This document shows positions 28,497-36,416 of a DNA stretch of 36,416 nucleotides, piece after piece. Below the pieces are notes generated by a model. That model ran no database searches. It was not told the DNA's origin and saw only the letters and a program-made list of their open reading frames with translations. The first letter of the stretch is position 1; each line of letters starts with the position of its first letter. The translations under genes and the position numbers were made by a program. Origin of the DNA: Ferruginibacter sp. Lineage in GTDB: Bacteria > Bacteroidota > Bacteroidia > Chitinophagales > Chitinophagaceae. Location: assembly GCA_025350645.1 (NCBI GenBank), contig JANXXM010000129.1, positions 1 to 36,416 of the forward strand, written 5' to 3'.

Positions 28497-29234
28497 TTAT
28501 AACAGTAATGCAGCAAGCACATAATCCGATAGCAGTATCATGATACAACTTACCACTACAGATTTTGTACTGGATCTGCCAATTTCCAAAGCGCCACCCT
28601 GCACATAATAACCGTAGTATGCAGGTATAGAGCTAATGATAAATGCAAATGTGTATGCTTTTATTAAAGCAAACCAAACATTAAAACCGGTAAAGTTTTG
28701 CATCAGGCCTCTGTCAAAAGTATCAGTCGATAATATACCTGATGCACTTCCTGCAAACCTGCCGCCCAATATGCCCAATACCATAGAAATACATACCAGT
28801 AAGGGTATCATTAATAACGCTGCGGCTATTTTAGGCAATACTAAATATGTTTTTGTGTTAATGCCCATTATTTCCAAAGCATCAATTTGCTCGCTTACCC
28901 GCATATTGCCCAGCTCGCTGGCTATTTTACTGCCCACCACTCCTGCCAGTACAATACACACCAGCGTGGGCGAAAATTCAAGAATTACAGTATCCCTCAC
29001 AATTTGTGCTATGGTACTAGGCGGGATAAGAGGGCTTACTAACTGGTAGGCAGTTTGCACGGCACTTACTGCACCCATAAACAATGAAACAATAGAAACA
29101 ATTCCTATAGACCCAATGCCAATATCATTGCATTGCACCATAAATTCTTTCCAATAAACTTTTGCATTCTCAGGTTTGGCTACCATGCCCTTTAGCATAA
29201 GTGTGTAGCGGCCCAGGTGTGTAAAAAAATTCAT
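28497..29234 (-). CDS. MlaE-family ABC transporter permease
   Basis: A 245-residue inner-membrane permease with several TM helices and the MlaE hallmark ELGNMRVSEQIDALEIMGI at about 107-125, the coupling-helix region that contacts the ATPase. It would form the inner-membrane channel of a lipid transporter with the MlaF-like ATPase encoded two genes on. It ends 7 bases before the likely transglutaminase start. Confidence 0.92.
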   Translation of the reverse strand: MNFFTHLGRYTLMLKGMVAKPENAKVYWKEFMVQCNDIGIGSIGIVSIVSLFMGAVSAVQTAYQLVSPLIPPSTIAQIVRDTVILEFSPTLVCIVLAGVVGSKIASELGNMRVSEQIDALEIMGINTKTYLVLPKIAAALLMIPLLVCISMVLGILGGRFAGSASGILSTDTFDRGLMQNFTGFNVWFALIKAYTFAFIISSIPAYYGYYVQGGALEIGRSSTKSVVVSCIMILLSDYVLAALLL

Positions 29235-29302
29235 TTAATATTATTTGGTTAGCCCTTTTATTATTTTGTTTATTGCCAAAGGTATTTTATATTTTATTTG
29301 CA

Positions 29303-29395
29303 TTGGGGCGTAAGCCTTTGTTGTTTATTGTACTTCATATACGGGCTATCCGCTGCTGCCGCTCAAGGGCAGCGGCATTCGCTGCTATCCCTGCC
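29303..29395. repeat. GC-richer palindromic intergenic repeat (Bacteroidota type)
   Basis: In the 428-base gap 29235-29662, which has no convincing gene, a stretch with GGGGCGTAAGCC, then CGGGCTATCCGCT, then a stem (GCCGCT at 29358-29363 with AGCGGC at 29371-29376) and TTCGCTGCTATCCCTGCC. This modular layout resembles, from memory, a repeat dispersed between genes in many Bacteroidota genomes. Only one copy was noticed in the window. Its function is unknown. Confidence 0.45.
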
Positions 29396-29662
29396 ATGCT
29401 GTACTGTAGATGCTTTTTTGTACTTTTATCTGCGGCATTTAAAAATACTTTAAATAATTTATTCATCATAGTATACATAGCTAACCATCCTAAAATAATC
29501 GCTTCTTTTTCAAAACTAATTATTACTACCTGCATTTTAAAAAACATCTATAAATCTATTTAATAAAGTATTTACCCAAGAACGGCAAAAACAAAAAAAT
29601 CTATCTTATGGTTATAAATTTTGCATTCTTATTATCCCGTTTTTTGTTGTAATAACCACTAA

Positions 29663-32023
29663 TTATGCCGAAGTTTTTGTTTTGCTTCGCCACCATTTAC
29701 TCTTCTTAATATCATCTTGCGTGGCTGCCACCGTTGCTCCTGTTTTCTTACTTTTAGATTGTGCATCTACTACTGCTATTACTACCATGTTATATATACT
29801 GCGAATACTGCTGCCCAGTTGCAGCACATGCACCGGTTTATTTAAACCGAGCAAAATAGGGCCAATACTATCTGCACCGCCTACTTCCTGCAATAAATTG
29901 TAAGCAATATTACCCGCTGCAAGGTTGGGGAAAATCAGCGTATTTACTTCCCCGTTTACCAATTCTGTAAAAGGATAATTATCTTTTAAAATCTCTTTAT
30001 TAAATGCCAGTATTCCCTGCATTTCTCCATCGCATATCAGCGAGGGATCTTTTGCTTTTACTATTTCACGTGCCTCTCTTACCAGCCTTGCCTCCGGCGA
30101 ATCGCTGCTGCCAAAGTTAGAATAGGAAAGCATAGCTATCCTTGGTATAATATTAAATTGTTTTACTTCCCTGGCTACTAAAAAAGTTATTTCTGCCAGT
30201 TCTTCTGCCGTGGGGTTAAAGTTTACGGTGGTGTCTGCTAAAAACAGCGGGCCACGTTTGGTAAAGAGCATATACATGCCTGCAATTTTTTTCACATCGG
30301 GTTCGGTACCTATTATTTGTAAAGCAGGTTTTATAGTATCAGGATAATTTCTGCTTAGTCCGCTTATCATACAATCTGCCACGCCGGTTTCCACCATCAT
30401 ACAGCCAAAGTGGTTGCGCTCTTTCATAGCTTTACTGGCCTCGTATCTGTTCACCCCTTTTCTGTGCCTTTTCTCAAAAAATATTTCGCCAAAACTTTTT
30501 CGCATTTCTTCGGTATCATCTTCTTTTGGGTCTATAATAGGCATCCCTTCAAGGTCTACAGAATTTGCCTCTGCTATTTGCCGTATCTTTTTTTCATTGC
30601 CCAGCAAAATAGGGAAACCTACTTTTTCTTCTAAAACCAGTTGCGCTGTTTTTAGTATTTTAGCATTTTCTGCATCTGCAAATACTACCCGTTTAGGATC
30701 TTGCCTTGCCTTGTTGCCAATTACCCTGCTTAGTTGATTATCTAATCCCAGCCGTTTATCCAATTCTATTTTGTACGCATCCCAGTCTGTTATGATTGTT
30801 CTGGCCACACCACTTTCTATAGCGGCTTTAGCTACGGCAGGCGCCACTGTACTTAGCAAGCGGGGGTCTACAGGTTTTGGTATAATATAATCTTCTCCAA
30901 AATTTAATGTTTTTTCATTGTAAGCAAGGTTCACAATATCCGGTACCGGGGTTTTTGCAAGTTCTGCCAAAGCCTTTACTGCAGCTAGTTTCATGGCTTC
31001 GTTTATGCTGGTGGCTCTTACATCTAATGCGCCACGAAATATATAGGGAAAACCCAGTACATTGTTTACCTGGTTGGGCGTATCTGTTCGGCCTGTGGCC
31101 ATAATAAGATCTTTTCTGGATGCTTTTGCCACATCGTACATTATTTCCGGGTCAGGATTTGCCATAGCAAAAACAATGGGGTTTTTTGCCATAGATCTTA
31201 CCATATCCGCACTTACCACGTTGCCCACGCTTAATCCTAAAAATACGTCAGCATCTTTCATAGCCCTGGCAAGATCCCATTCCGCATATTTTTTATCTAC
31301 CGTAAAAGGTAGTTTTACTTCCTCAATATCTGTACGGCCGTTGTGCAAAATACCATCTATATCAAACACCATAAAGTTTGCTGGCTTTGCACCCAGCGAA
31401 ACGTATAGCTTCATACAGGCAACGGCTGCAGCACCGGCACCATTTACCACAAAATTTACTTTTTCAATTTTTTTCTTTTGAATTTCCAATGCATTCAATA
31501 ATGCTGCGGATGATATAATGGCTGTACCATGCTGGTCATCGTGCATTACAGGAATATTGCATTGCTTTTTCAATTCCTGCTCTATATAAAAACACTCCGG
31601 TGCTTTAATATCCTCCAGGTTAATACCGCCAAATGTAGGCTCCAGCGATTTTACGATTTCAACAAATTTTACAGGGTCTGTTTCGTTAATTTCAATATCA
31701 AATACATCAATGTCTGCAAATATTTTAAACAATACGCCCTTGCCTTCCATTACAGGTTTGCTGGCCGCAGGGCCTATATTACCCAGTCCCAGCACCGCAG
31801 TACCATTAGTTATAACACCTACCAGGTTTCCTTTGGCAGTATATTTAAAAACATCATCAGGGTTTTTAGCTATTTCTTTACAGGGCTCTGCCACGCCCGG
31901 GGAGTATGCAAGGGAAAGGTCTCTTTGCGTTTTTGCTTCTTTTGTGGGCACCACTTCAATTTTGCCTGGTCGGCCTTTGGAGTGATATTCTAATGCCAAT
32001 TGTTTGTGAAGTTCTTTTGCCAT
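29663..32023 (-). CDS. maeB: NADP-dependent malic enzyme with phosphotransacetylase-like domain
   Basis: Oxidative decarboxylation of malate to pyruvate with NADP+ reduction. The 786-residue protein has the N-terminal malic domain ([43 protein letters not shown]), the NAD(P)-binding domain ([23 protein letters not shown]), and from about residue 430 a phosphotransacetylase-like domain ([12 protein letters not shown] to [15 protein letters not shown]). This fusion is normal for MaeB; the second domain is regulatory, binding acetyl-CoA, rather than making acetyl phosphate. Single gene. Confidence 0.96.
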   Translation of the reverse strand: MAKELHKQLALEYHSKGRPGKIEVVPTKEAKTQRDLSLAYSPGVAEPCKEIAKNPDDVFKYTAKGNLVGVITNGTAVLGLGNIGPAASKPVMEGKGVLFKIFADIDVFDIEINETDPVKFVEIVKSLEPTFGGINLEDIKAPECFYIEQELKKQCNIPVMHDDQHGTAIISSAALLNALEIQKKKIEKVNFVVNGAGAAAVACMKLYVSLGAKPANFMVFDIDGILHNGRTDIEEVKLPFTVDKKYAEWDLARAMKDADVFLGLSVGNVVSADMVRSMAKNPIVFAMANPDPEIMYDVAKASRKDLIMATGRTDTPNQVNNVLGFPYIFRGALDVRATSINEAMKLAAVKALAELAKTPVPDIVNLAYNEKTLNFGEDYIIPKPVDPRLLSTVAPAVAKAAIESGVARTIITDWDAYKIELDKRLGLDNQLSRVIGNKARQDPKRVVFADAENAKILKTAQLVLEEKVGFPILLGNEKKIRQIAEANSVDLEGMPIIDPKEDDTEEMRKSFGEIFFEKRHRKGVNRYEASKAMKERNHFGCMMVETGVADCMISGLSRNYPDTIKPALQIIGTEPDVKKIAGMYMLFTKRGPLFLADTTVNFNPTAEELAEITFLVAREVKQFNIIPRIAMLSYSNFGSSDSPEARLVREAREIVKAKDPSLICDGEMQGILAFNKEILKDNYPFTELVNGEVNTLIFPNLAAGNIAYNLLQEVGGADSIGPILLGLNKPVHVLQLGSSIRSIYNMVVIAVVDAQSKSKKTGATVAATQDDIKKSKWWRSKTKTSA

Positions 32024-32281
32024 AAAATATCTTATACATGAATATTGACGCTATTTTCAAAGGATAAAATAACTATTATTTGCGGTTATTATATTGGGGT
32101 AAGCCGAGTATAAATTGTTAATGTAGAATGATCAAATTCACCATTTTCTGATTAAACCGTTACCTTTTACACTTAACATAACACTACCTAAAAACTTATT
32201 TCATCAATATTTTTTCTGTCTATTTTTTAAACAGGATGCAATTTACACATTTAAAAACAAGCAGTCTATCACCCAGCCACA

Positions 32282-32761
32282 TTAAGAAATTCTGGTTTTA
32301 AAAGACCAGGTTATATTAAATGCTGCCACCGTTTCTCCCTCTTTATTTTCTCCCTGGCTATAAGCAGTAAATGATGTTCCTTTTCCTGATGTTATGGCCT
32401 CCTGCACTGCAGCTTTTATTTTGCTGCCATCATTGCAGGTAAAAGCAGTAATACCCGTAGCTTTTTTTAAAAAAGTTCCTTCTATCTTAAGCACAAGCAT
32501 ACTCACCGCAGGGTCTTGTTTGTAAGTGTGCCCCATAGCCAATACACCGGTACTCAATTCTGCAGCCATAGCAAGGCAAGCAAAATAAGTGCTGCGAAAA
32601 GGATTTGTAGAAAACCATTTGTACGGTATTACTGCAATACATTTTTCTTCATCTACAAATTTTACCTGTACACCGCTAAAAAATGCAGCAGGCAATTTTG
32701 TAAGTAAAAAAAAACGAAATTTTATCGGATTATTTATAAGCTCAATAAATTTATTAAACAT
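32282..32761 (-). CDS. DUF4442 hotdog-fold protein (possible thioesterase)
   Basis: A 159-residue protein with the DUF4442 layout: an N-terminal helix, NPFRSTYFACLAMAAELSTG (the hotdog helix with a conserved Asn/Glu pair) and alternating strands around TYSQGENKEGETVAAFNITW. Family members resemble acyl-CoA thioesterases, but no activity is known for most. No adjacent partner gene identifies the substrate. Confidence 0.75.
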   Translation of the reverse strand: MFNKFIELINNPIKFRFFLLTKLPAAFFSGVQVKFVDEEKCIAVIPYKWFSTNPFRSTYFACLAMAAELSTGVLAMGHTYKQDPAVSMLVLKIEGTFLKKATGITAFTCNDGSKIKAAVQEAITSGKGTSFTAYSQGENKEGETVAAFNITWSFKTRIS

Positions 32762-32801
32762 TTTTTTATCTTTTAAAACCCTAAAATTATTTTAATAAAA
32801 T

Positions 32802-32833
32802 AAAAATGCCCCTTTTTTCAAAGCGGCATTTTT
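32802..32833 (-). terminator. Rho-independent terminator
   Basis: AAAAATGCC pairs with GGCATTTTT around an inner CTTT/AAAG stem. It lies 16 bases after the thioredoxin-like gene stop, and the minus-strand T-run continues past the stem, so it probably ends the protease-thioredoxin transcript. Confidence 0.75.
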
Positions 32834-32848
32834 GTACAAGTATTGTTT

Positions 32849-33340
32849 TTATTTGTCCCCCCACATGTGCGGATTTAAAACCCTGGGACTCCACATTTCT
32901 AAAAAGGTTTGTACTTTTTGCTGGTTATAACTGCTCTTGCCATCTTCTAAATATTCGCTTGCCTGCGTATGTAGTCTTTCCCCTTTTTCATTTAAAATTA
33001 TAAATACAGGATAGCCAAAACGCTGTGGCCACTGCAGTTTGGAGAACATTGCTTTGTTTTCATTTTCCTTGCTATAGTTTAAATGATACCAAACGTATGA
33101 TGCACTTATTACGGAATCTATCGCATGATCTGCCTTTGCAAACCTTGCAAATTCTATACACCATTTGCACCAGTTGCCGCCTGCCTGTATTAAAACAAAT
33201 TTATGCTCTGCCTTAGCTTTTTTTATTGCTGCAGCAATATCCGTTTGTGCATTTGCTGCGGGGTTATACAATTTTGTTTCCTGTGCAAAAGTTATTTGCG
33301 AAACAAGTAGAATCGCTGCTATAAAAAATATTTTTTTCAT
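32849..33340 (-). CDS. secreted thioredoxin-fold protein with CxxC
   Basis: A 163-residue protein with a signal peptide (MKKIFFIAAILLVSQITFAQ) and a thioredoxin fold whose active site is WCKWC (Cys58, Cys61). It resembles DUF255/thioredoxin_7-type periplasmic reductases, with FPVFIIL-like strand (YPVFIILNEKGERL). It may reduce or isomerise disulphides in exported proteins; the protease encoded 26 bases upstream on the same strand has several Cys residues and could be a client, which is inference. Confidence 0.82.
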   Translation of the reverse strand: MKKIFFIAAILLVSQITFAQETKLYNPAANAQTDIAAAIKKAKAEHKFVLIQAGGNWCKWCIEFARFAKADHAIDSVISASYVWYHLNYSKENENKAMFSKLQWPQRFGYPVFIILNEKGERLHTQASEYLEDGKSSYNQQKVQTFLEMWSPRVLNPHMWGDK

Positions 33341-33366
33341 TTTAAATTATTCAATTATTAATTCAA

Positions 33367-35001
33367 CTATTGTTTATCAATCTCCACCACACATGCTACT
33401 ACACTTTTGCTATCGCCTGCACTTTTAAAATATATACTGCCGTTTGCACCGCTGCCAAAACTTACATTGGTAATTGCATTTGCGGCCACTGCATCATTTA
33501 ATTTGCCTGCAAAATCCATTTTACTGCTTGCATTTATTGCAGCATTTATGGCATTGTAATCCAGTTGCTGTTTGCTTACCACCACACCCATCAAATCTTT
33601 ATTGCCCACCTGGTCTGCAGTTATAGATTCTTTTCTTGGAAATAATCTATAACCAGTAATGCCGCAGTATGCAGAGTGTATAGGCTTATACGGAAAGAGT
33701 ACAACGCTTTTTGTAGCATCATCGGCAGGGGTAAAAATATAAATATAACACTCTACCGCATTTTTTATTTCTATCTTAAAGCGAGAGCCTTTTTTTATAG
33801 GAGCAACTGTTTTAAAAACATTGCTTGCAGATAATTTGAGTGGCACTTGTGTTCTTGTATCGGGGTTAAACAAACCCACAGTACATTCAAATGCTACATT
33901 TAGTGCAGCACCTGTTTTTGGTAACGGATCCAGCCCGTAAGCTTCTCTTACAAATGTTTTAAAATCGCCGTAGCGCACATAAGCAATACCGTTTTGCCCC
34001 CACTCCGGGCCCCAGCTATTCATTAACTGAAATGCACCACCTTCCACTCTGTCATCATAGCCTATCACACACATGGCGTGGCCACCAAAGCCTGTCATAT
34101 CCTGGTCGTTGCCTGTGGGGTGCCATACTTTTTGCCCCATCATATCCTGCATAAAAGTGCCACCCACCATCATCCCAATTACCACTGGTGCATCTTTTGC
34201 AAGGTGTTCTTTTATGGCACGAATATTAATTCCGTTTACATCTTCAGTTTCTGTAAGCCGGTGAAAACCATGTATTTTATTTTGCGTAGCCTGTTGTTGC
34301 AATGTGCCGTTTGCCTGCTTGCTGCAATCATTTTCATCATACTGAAAATCTTTGTAATGCACGGCGCCATTGGCCTGCATAAATTCCATTGCTTTTTGTA
34401 TATAAGACCCCTGGCAATCTTCCAACGCAATATTATTGTATAAAAACGCAGGGCTATATGCCACTGCATTAGGATCTTGCCTGCTGCTTGCCGCTTCTAA
34501 AATAGAACGTGCTGCATAGGCGCTGCTCCAAGCAACACAACTTCCCTGCTTGCCCTGGTTTTTTCTATCTGGTGCAAATGCTGCAAGTGATACTGCTTCC
34601 GGTAAGGGGTTTTTATTTTTATCATCTTCCAGCCCTTCATATACCTGTGCTTTTTTGGTTTGGTTAGCATCAAAATCATAACCACTTTTAGAAAAAGTAG
34701 TATTGTTGCTGCCACTGCCAGTGTTGTTGCCAGAAAGCATGTTGCAGCCATTTTTAAAAAATAAAAAATATGCAGCCACTGCCACTACCAATAAAATGAT
34801 AATGCCCCTTCCACCGCAACCTTTATTAGGCGTTCCATCGCTGTTATTTCCTCCTCTGCCACGAAACAAACCAAAAAGCAGGGGTAAAAAACTAATGAGT
34901 CCGCCTGCATTAAAACCGCCGCCACCGCCACCACCGCCGCCACTGTTATCATCTACATAATCATTTTGTCCATCGGGGTCATCCGTCATGTGTAAAGCCA
35001 T
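33367..35001 (-). CDS. membrane-anchored papain-like (C1) peptidase with DUF4384-like tail
   Basis: A 544-residue protein. The N-terminus has a nine-Gly tract (21-29), a basic Gly-rich region and one TM helix near 66-82, then a Ser/Asn/Gly linker. The C1 peptidase core spans about 135-360 with oxyanion Gln149, nucleophile Cys155 (NQGKQGSCVAWSS), His308 (GGHAMCVIGYDD) and Asn328 (LMNSWGPEWG). Residues about 385-475 read like DUF4384 (KKGSRFKIEIKNAVECYIYIF, then VVLFPYK). The final segment is unassigned. The protease domain probably lies outside the cytoplasm, though without a classical signal peptide topology is uncertain. Confidence 0.82.
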   Translation of the reverse strand: MALHMTDDPDGQNDYVDDNSGGGGGGGGGFNAGGLISFLPLLFGLFRGRGGNNSDGTPNKGCGGRGIIILLVVAVAAYFLFFKNGCNMLSGNNTGSGSNNTTFSKSGYDFDANQTKKAQVYEGLEDDKNKNPLPEAVSLAAFAPDRKNQGKQGSCVAWSSAYAARSILEAASSRQDPNAVAYSPAFLYNNIALEDCQGSYIQKAMEFMQANGAVHYKDFQYDENDCSKQANGTLQQQATQNKIHGFHRLTETEDVNGINIRAIKEHLAKDAPVVIGMMVGGTFMQDMMGQKVWHPTGNDQDMTGFGGHAMCVIGYDDRVEGGAFQLMNSWGPEWGQNGIAYVRYGDFKTFVREAYGLDPLPKTGAALNVAFECTVGLFNPDTRTQVPLKLSASNVFKTVAPIKKGSRFKIEIKNAVECYIYIFTPADDATKSVVLFPYKPIHSAYCGITGYRLFPRKESITADQVGNKDLMGVVVSKQQLDYNAINAAINASSKMDFAGKLNDAVAANAITNVSFGSGANGSIYFKSAGDSKSVVACVVEIDKQ

Positions 35002-35122
35002 GTGTAAAAAGTTTAGAAAATAAAAGTAGGGAGAAAAGTGGAATGAAGATGTAAAATTTATAAAAGTTATTTAATAAATAAATCAACATCTCCCAAAAGA
35101 AAAATTATTTTAACTTTACTAG

Positions 35123-36109
35123 GTGAAAATTAAAAGTATAGAATTAGATAATTTTAAATCGTTACTCAATTTTAAATTGATTGAACCTAATGCATTTTCA
35201 GTTTTTGTAGGAGCAAATGGTGTGGGAAAGAGTAATATTTTTGAAGCGTTGGAGTATATGACTTTTAAATCATTCAACAATTGGGAAAGTACTGATGAAC
35301 TTTTTGGTGGCTATCAAAATTTTACCAATTCCAATAATATAGACAAGGATATATCAATGGATTTAAAAGGATTTTCTGGAGGATTTTCTGTGATGAAAAG
35401 ACCGTCTAAAAATGTTTACGATTATGAACTAAACGAAATAAAAGATAGTGTTGCAAAAGACAGAGAAGAAGGAGAATTCTATAGACAATTTATAAAAAAC
35501 TTCTCTCGAATATTTATCACCTCCAAAGAAGCAAACAAACTAAACCTTTCCAACTCCGATAAGAAATTAAATTTTAATTGTGATAACCTCGAAAATGTTT
35601 TAAAAAGAATTTTAGATGAACCATTAAAAGCGTTGGAAATAAAAGAGTGGATGGATTTATTGAGACCAGGTTTTTCAGATATAAAAATGGAGAAAGATTT
35701 AAGCGGAAAATCGGTTATACAGTTTTACGAAGCTGAATATGAAAAGCCATTTGCAAAAAATTTAATTTCTGATGGAACTTATAATATTCTTTGTTTACTT
35801 ACTGCTATTTATCAAACAGATGAACCTCAGTTTTTGTGCATTGAAGAACCAGAGAATGGTTTAAATCCTTATGCTGTAAAAGAACTCGTTAAGTTTTTCA
35901 GACAACAATGTGCAGACAAAGGACATTGTATCTGGCTCAATACACACTCCCAAACAATAGTGAATTTACTAAAACCGGAAGAAATAATTATTGTAAATAA
36001 AAAAGAGGGTATCACTGATGCTAGACAGTTGAAAGACAAAAATATGCATGGCTTACCAATGGATGAAGCTTGGCTTACCAATAGTTTGGGAGGAGGAGTG
36101 CCATGGTAA
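35123..36109 (+). CDS. AAA15/OLD-like ATPase of an ATPase-TOPRIM pair
   Basis: A 328-residue SMC/ABC-like ATPase starting with GTG at 35123. It opens with IELDNFKSLLNF, followed by Walker A GANGVGKS (30-37), the SDGTYN signature-like segment, Walker B FLCIEEPENGLNP with Glu241/Glu242, and an NTHS switch (His275). Its stop overlaps the start of the next gene by seven bases, as in tightly coupled two-gene systems. ATPases of this type are found in PARIS (AriA), AbiL and RloA defence modules; which one, if any, cannot be decided here. Codon use is slightly less Chitinophagaceae-like than its neighbours, a weak hint of transfer. Confidence 0.8.
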   Translation: MKIKSIELDNFKSLLNFKLIEPNAFSVFVGANGVGKSNIFEALEYMTFKSFNNWESTDELFGGYQNFTNSNNIDKDISMDLKGFSGGFSVMKRPSKNVYDYELNEIKDSVAKDREEGEFYRQFIKNFSRIFITSKEANKLNLSNSDKKLNFNCDNLENVLKRILDEPLKALEIKEWMDLLRPGFSDIKMEKDLSGKSVIQFYEAEYEKPFAKNLISDGTYNILCLLTAIYQTDEPQFLCIEEPENGLNPYAVKELVKFFRQQCADKGHCIWLNTHSQTIVNLLKPEEIIIVNKKEGITDARQLKDKNMHGLPMDEAWLTNSLGGGVPW

Positions 36110-36416
36110 AAATTGGATTTATTTGCGAAGGGGAAACAGAAAAGATTATTATACAGTCAGAAAATTTTCAAAAATTTCTTTTAAATAACAACCTTGCCCT
36201 GGTAAATGCAATTGACGCCACAGGGAACGGAAATTTATTACCTAAAAATATACAGCCATTCATTGAAATTTTAAAAGAGGACGGTGCTCAGAAAATATTT
36301 ATTCTTACAGATTTAGATGCTGATAAATGTATAACTAAAACAAAAGAGAGAATAAATGCGCCTGATGACATAATTGTTATTATAGCTGTACAACAAATTG
36401 AAGCATGGTTTTTTGC
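36103..36416 (+). CDS. TOPRIM-like partner of the ATPase (cut by window end)
   Basis: 104 residues are visible from ATG 36103. The TOPRIM acidic set is present: EGETE near residues 9-13 and a DLDAD motif (Asp70, Asp72, Asp74) after strand KIFILT. QQIEAWFF follows, typical of DUF4276/RloB-like families. TOPRIM domains of this kind are nucleases or nucleotide-acting toxins in defence systems. It overlaps the ATPase stop and has no start of its own outside it. The catalytic fold cannot be completed because the rest is missing. Confidence 0.7.
   Translation, partial: MVKIGFICEGETEKIIIQSENFQKFLLNNNLALVNAIDATGNGNLLPKNIQPFIEILKEDGAQKIFILTDLDADKCITKTKERINAPDDIIVIIAVQQIEAWFF

Noticed and set aside
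29273-29563. Frames of 96 codons (plus) and 70 codons (minus, 29335-29547) in the gap before maeB
   Set aside because: They overlap the palindromic repeat, have no recognisable domain, no family-like composition and no good start context; both are more likely chance frames.
29663-32023. Fusion of malic enzyme with phosphotransacetylase as a novelty
   Set aside because: This two-domain layout is the normal form of MaeB.
1-36416. CRISPR arrays, tRNA or rRNA genes, complete IS elements
   Set aside because: No regularly spaced direct repeats, cloverleaf-like sequence, rRNA core motifs or IS with both ends were seen while reading.

Overview
The window is AT-rich bacterial DNA that reads as Bacteroidota, most likely a Chitinophagaceae-like member. 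This rests on gene content rather than on a marker gene: an Oar-type TonB-dependent receptor, a BatD remnant, a 786-residue MaeB with a phosphotransacetylase tail, secreted paired amidohydrolases, a SPOR protein beside deoC, and a CBS/POTRA/NAD kinase run. Intergenic DNA is poor in Shine-Dalgarno sites, and one TAnnTTTG-type promoter box is visible. No tRNA, rRNA, CRISPR array or complete IS was seen.

Layout: 1-81 holds the 5' end of a possible helix-turn-helix/transposase gene (minus). 150-815 is a 2OG-Fe(II) oxygenase (minus). 1024-6768 is a plus-strand housekeeping run: alpha/beta hydrolase, CBS protein, POTRA/beta-barrel protein, NAD kinase, then a histidine kinase and response regulator. 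6801-8740 is a scar: batD (minus) and a marR gene (plus) lie head to head, and both lack their 5' ends at one junction near 8430-8447. An acyl-CoA dehydrogenase follows (8821-10614), closed by a strong hairpin terminator. 10822-15508 is a minus-strand cluster of M28 peptidase, rpiB, M20 amidohydrolase, SPOR protein and deoC. 15680-22591 (plus) has two secreted amidohydrolases, a small membrane protein and a secreted GH63/GH37-like glycoside hydrolase.

23052-26324 is an Oar-like TonB-dependent receptor interrupted by one in-frame TAA. 26475-29234 is an Mla-type lipid ABC module whose permease and ATPase genes are separated by, and nearly or actually overlap, a membrane-anchored transglutaminase-like gene. 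A 428-base gap with a GC-richer palindromic repeat follows, then maeB, a DUF4442 protein, a thioredoxin-like protein and a membrane-anchored papain-like protease. The right edge (35123 to the end) is an overlapping ATPase/TOPRIM-like gene pair resembling two-gene phage-defence modules, cut by the window end.

The most unusual points are the batD/marR junction, the transglutaminase inside the Mla operon, the ATPase/TOPRIM pair, and the single-codon break in the receptor. All family calls come from motif reading and recall; no searches were run.
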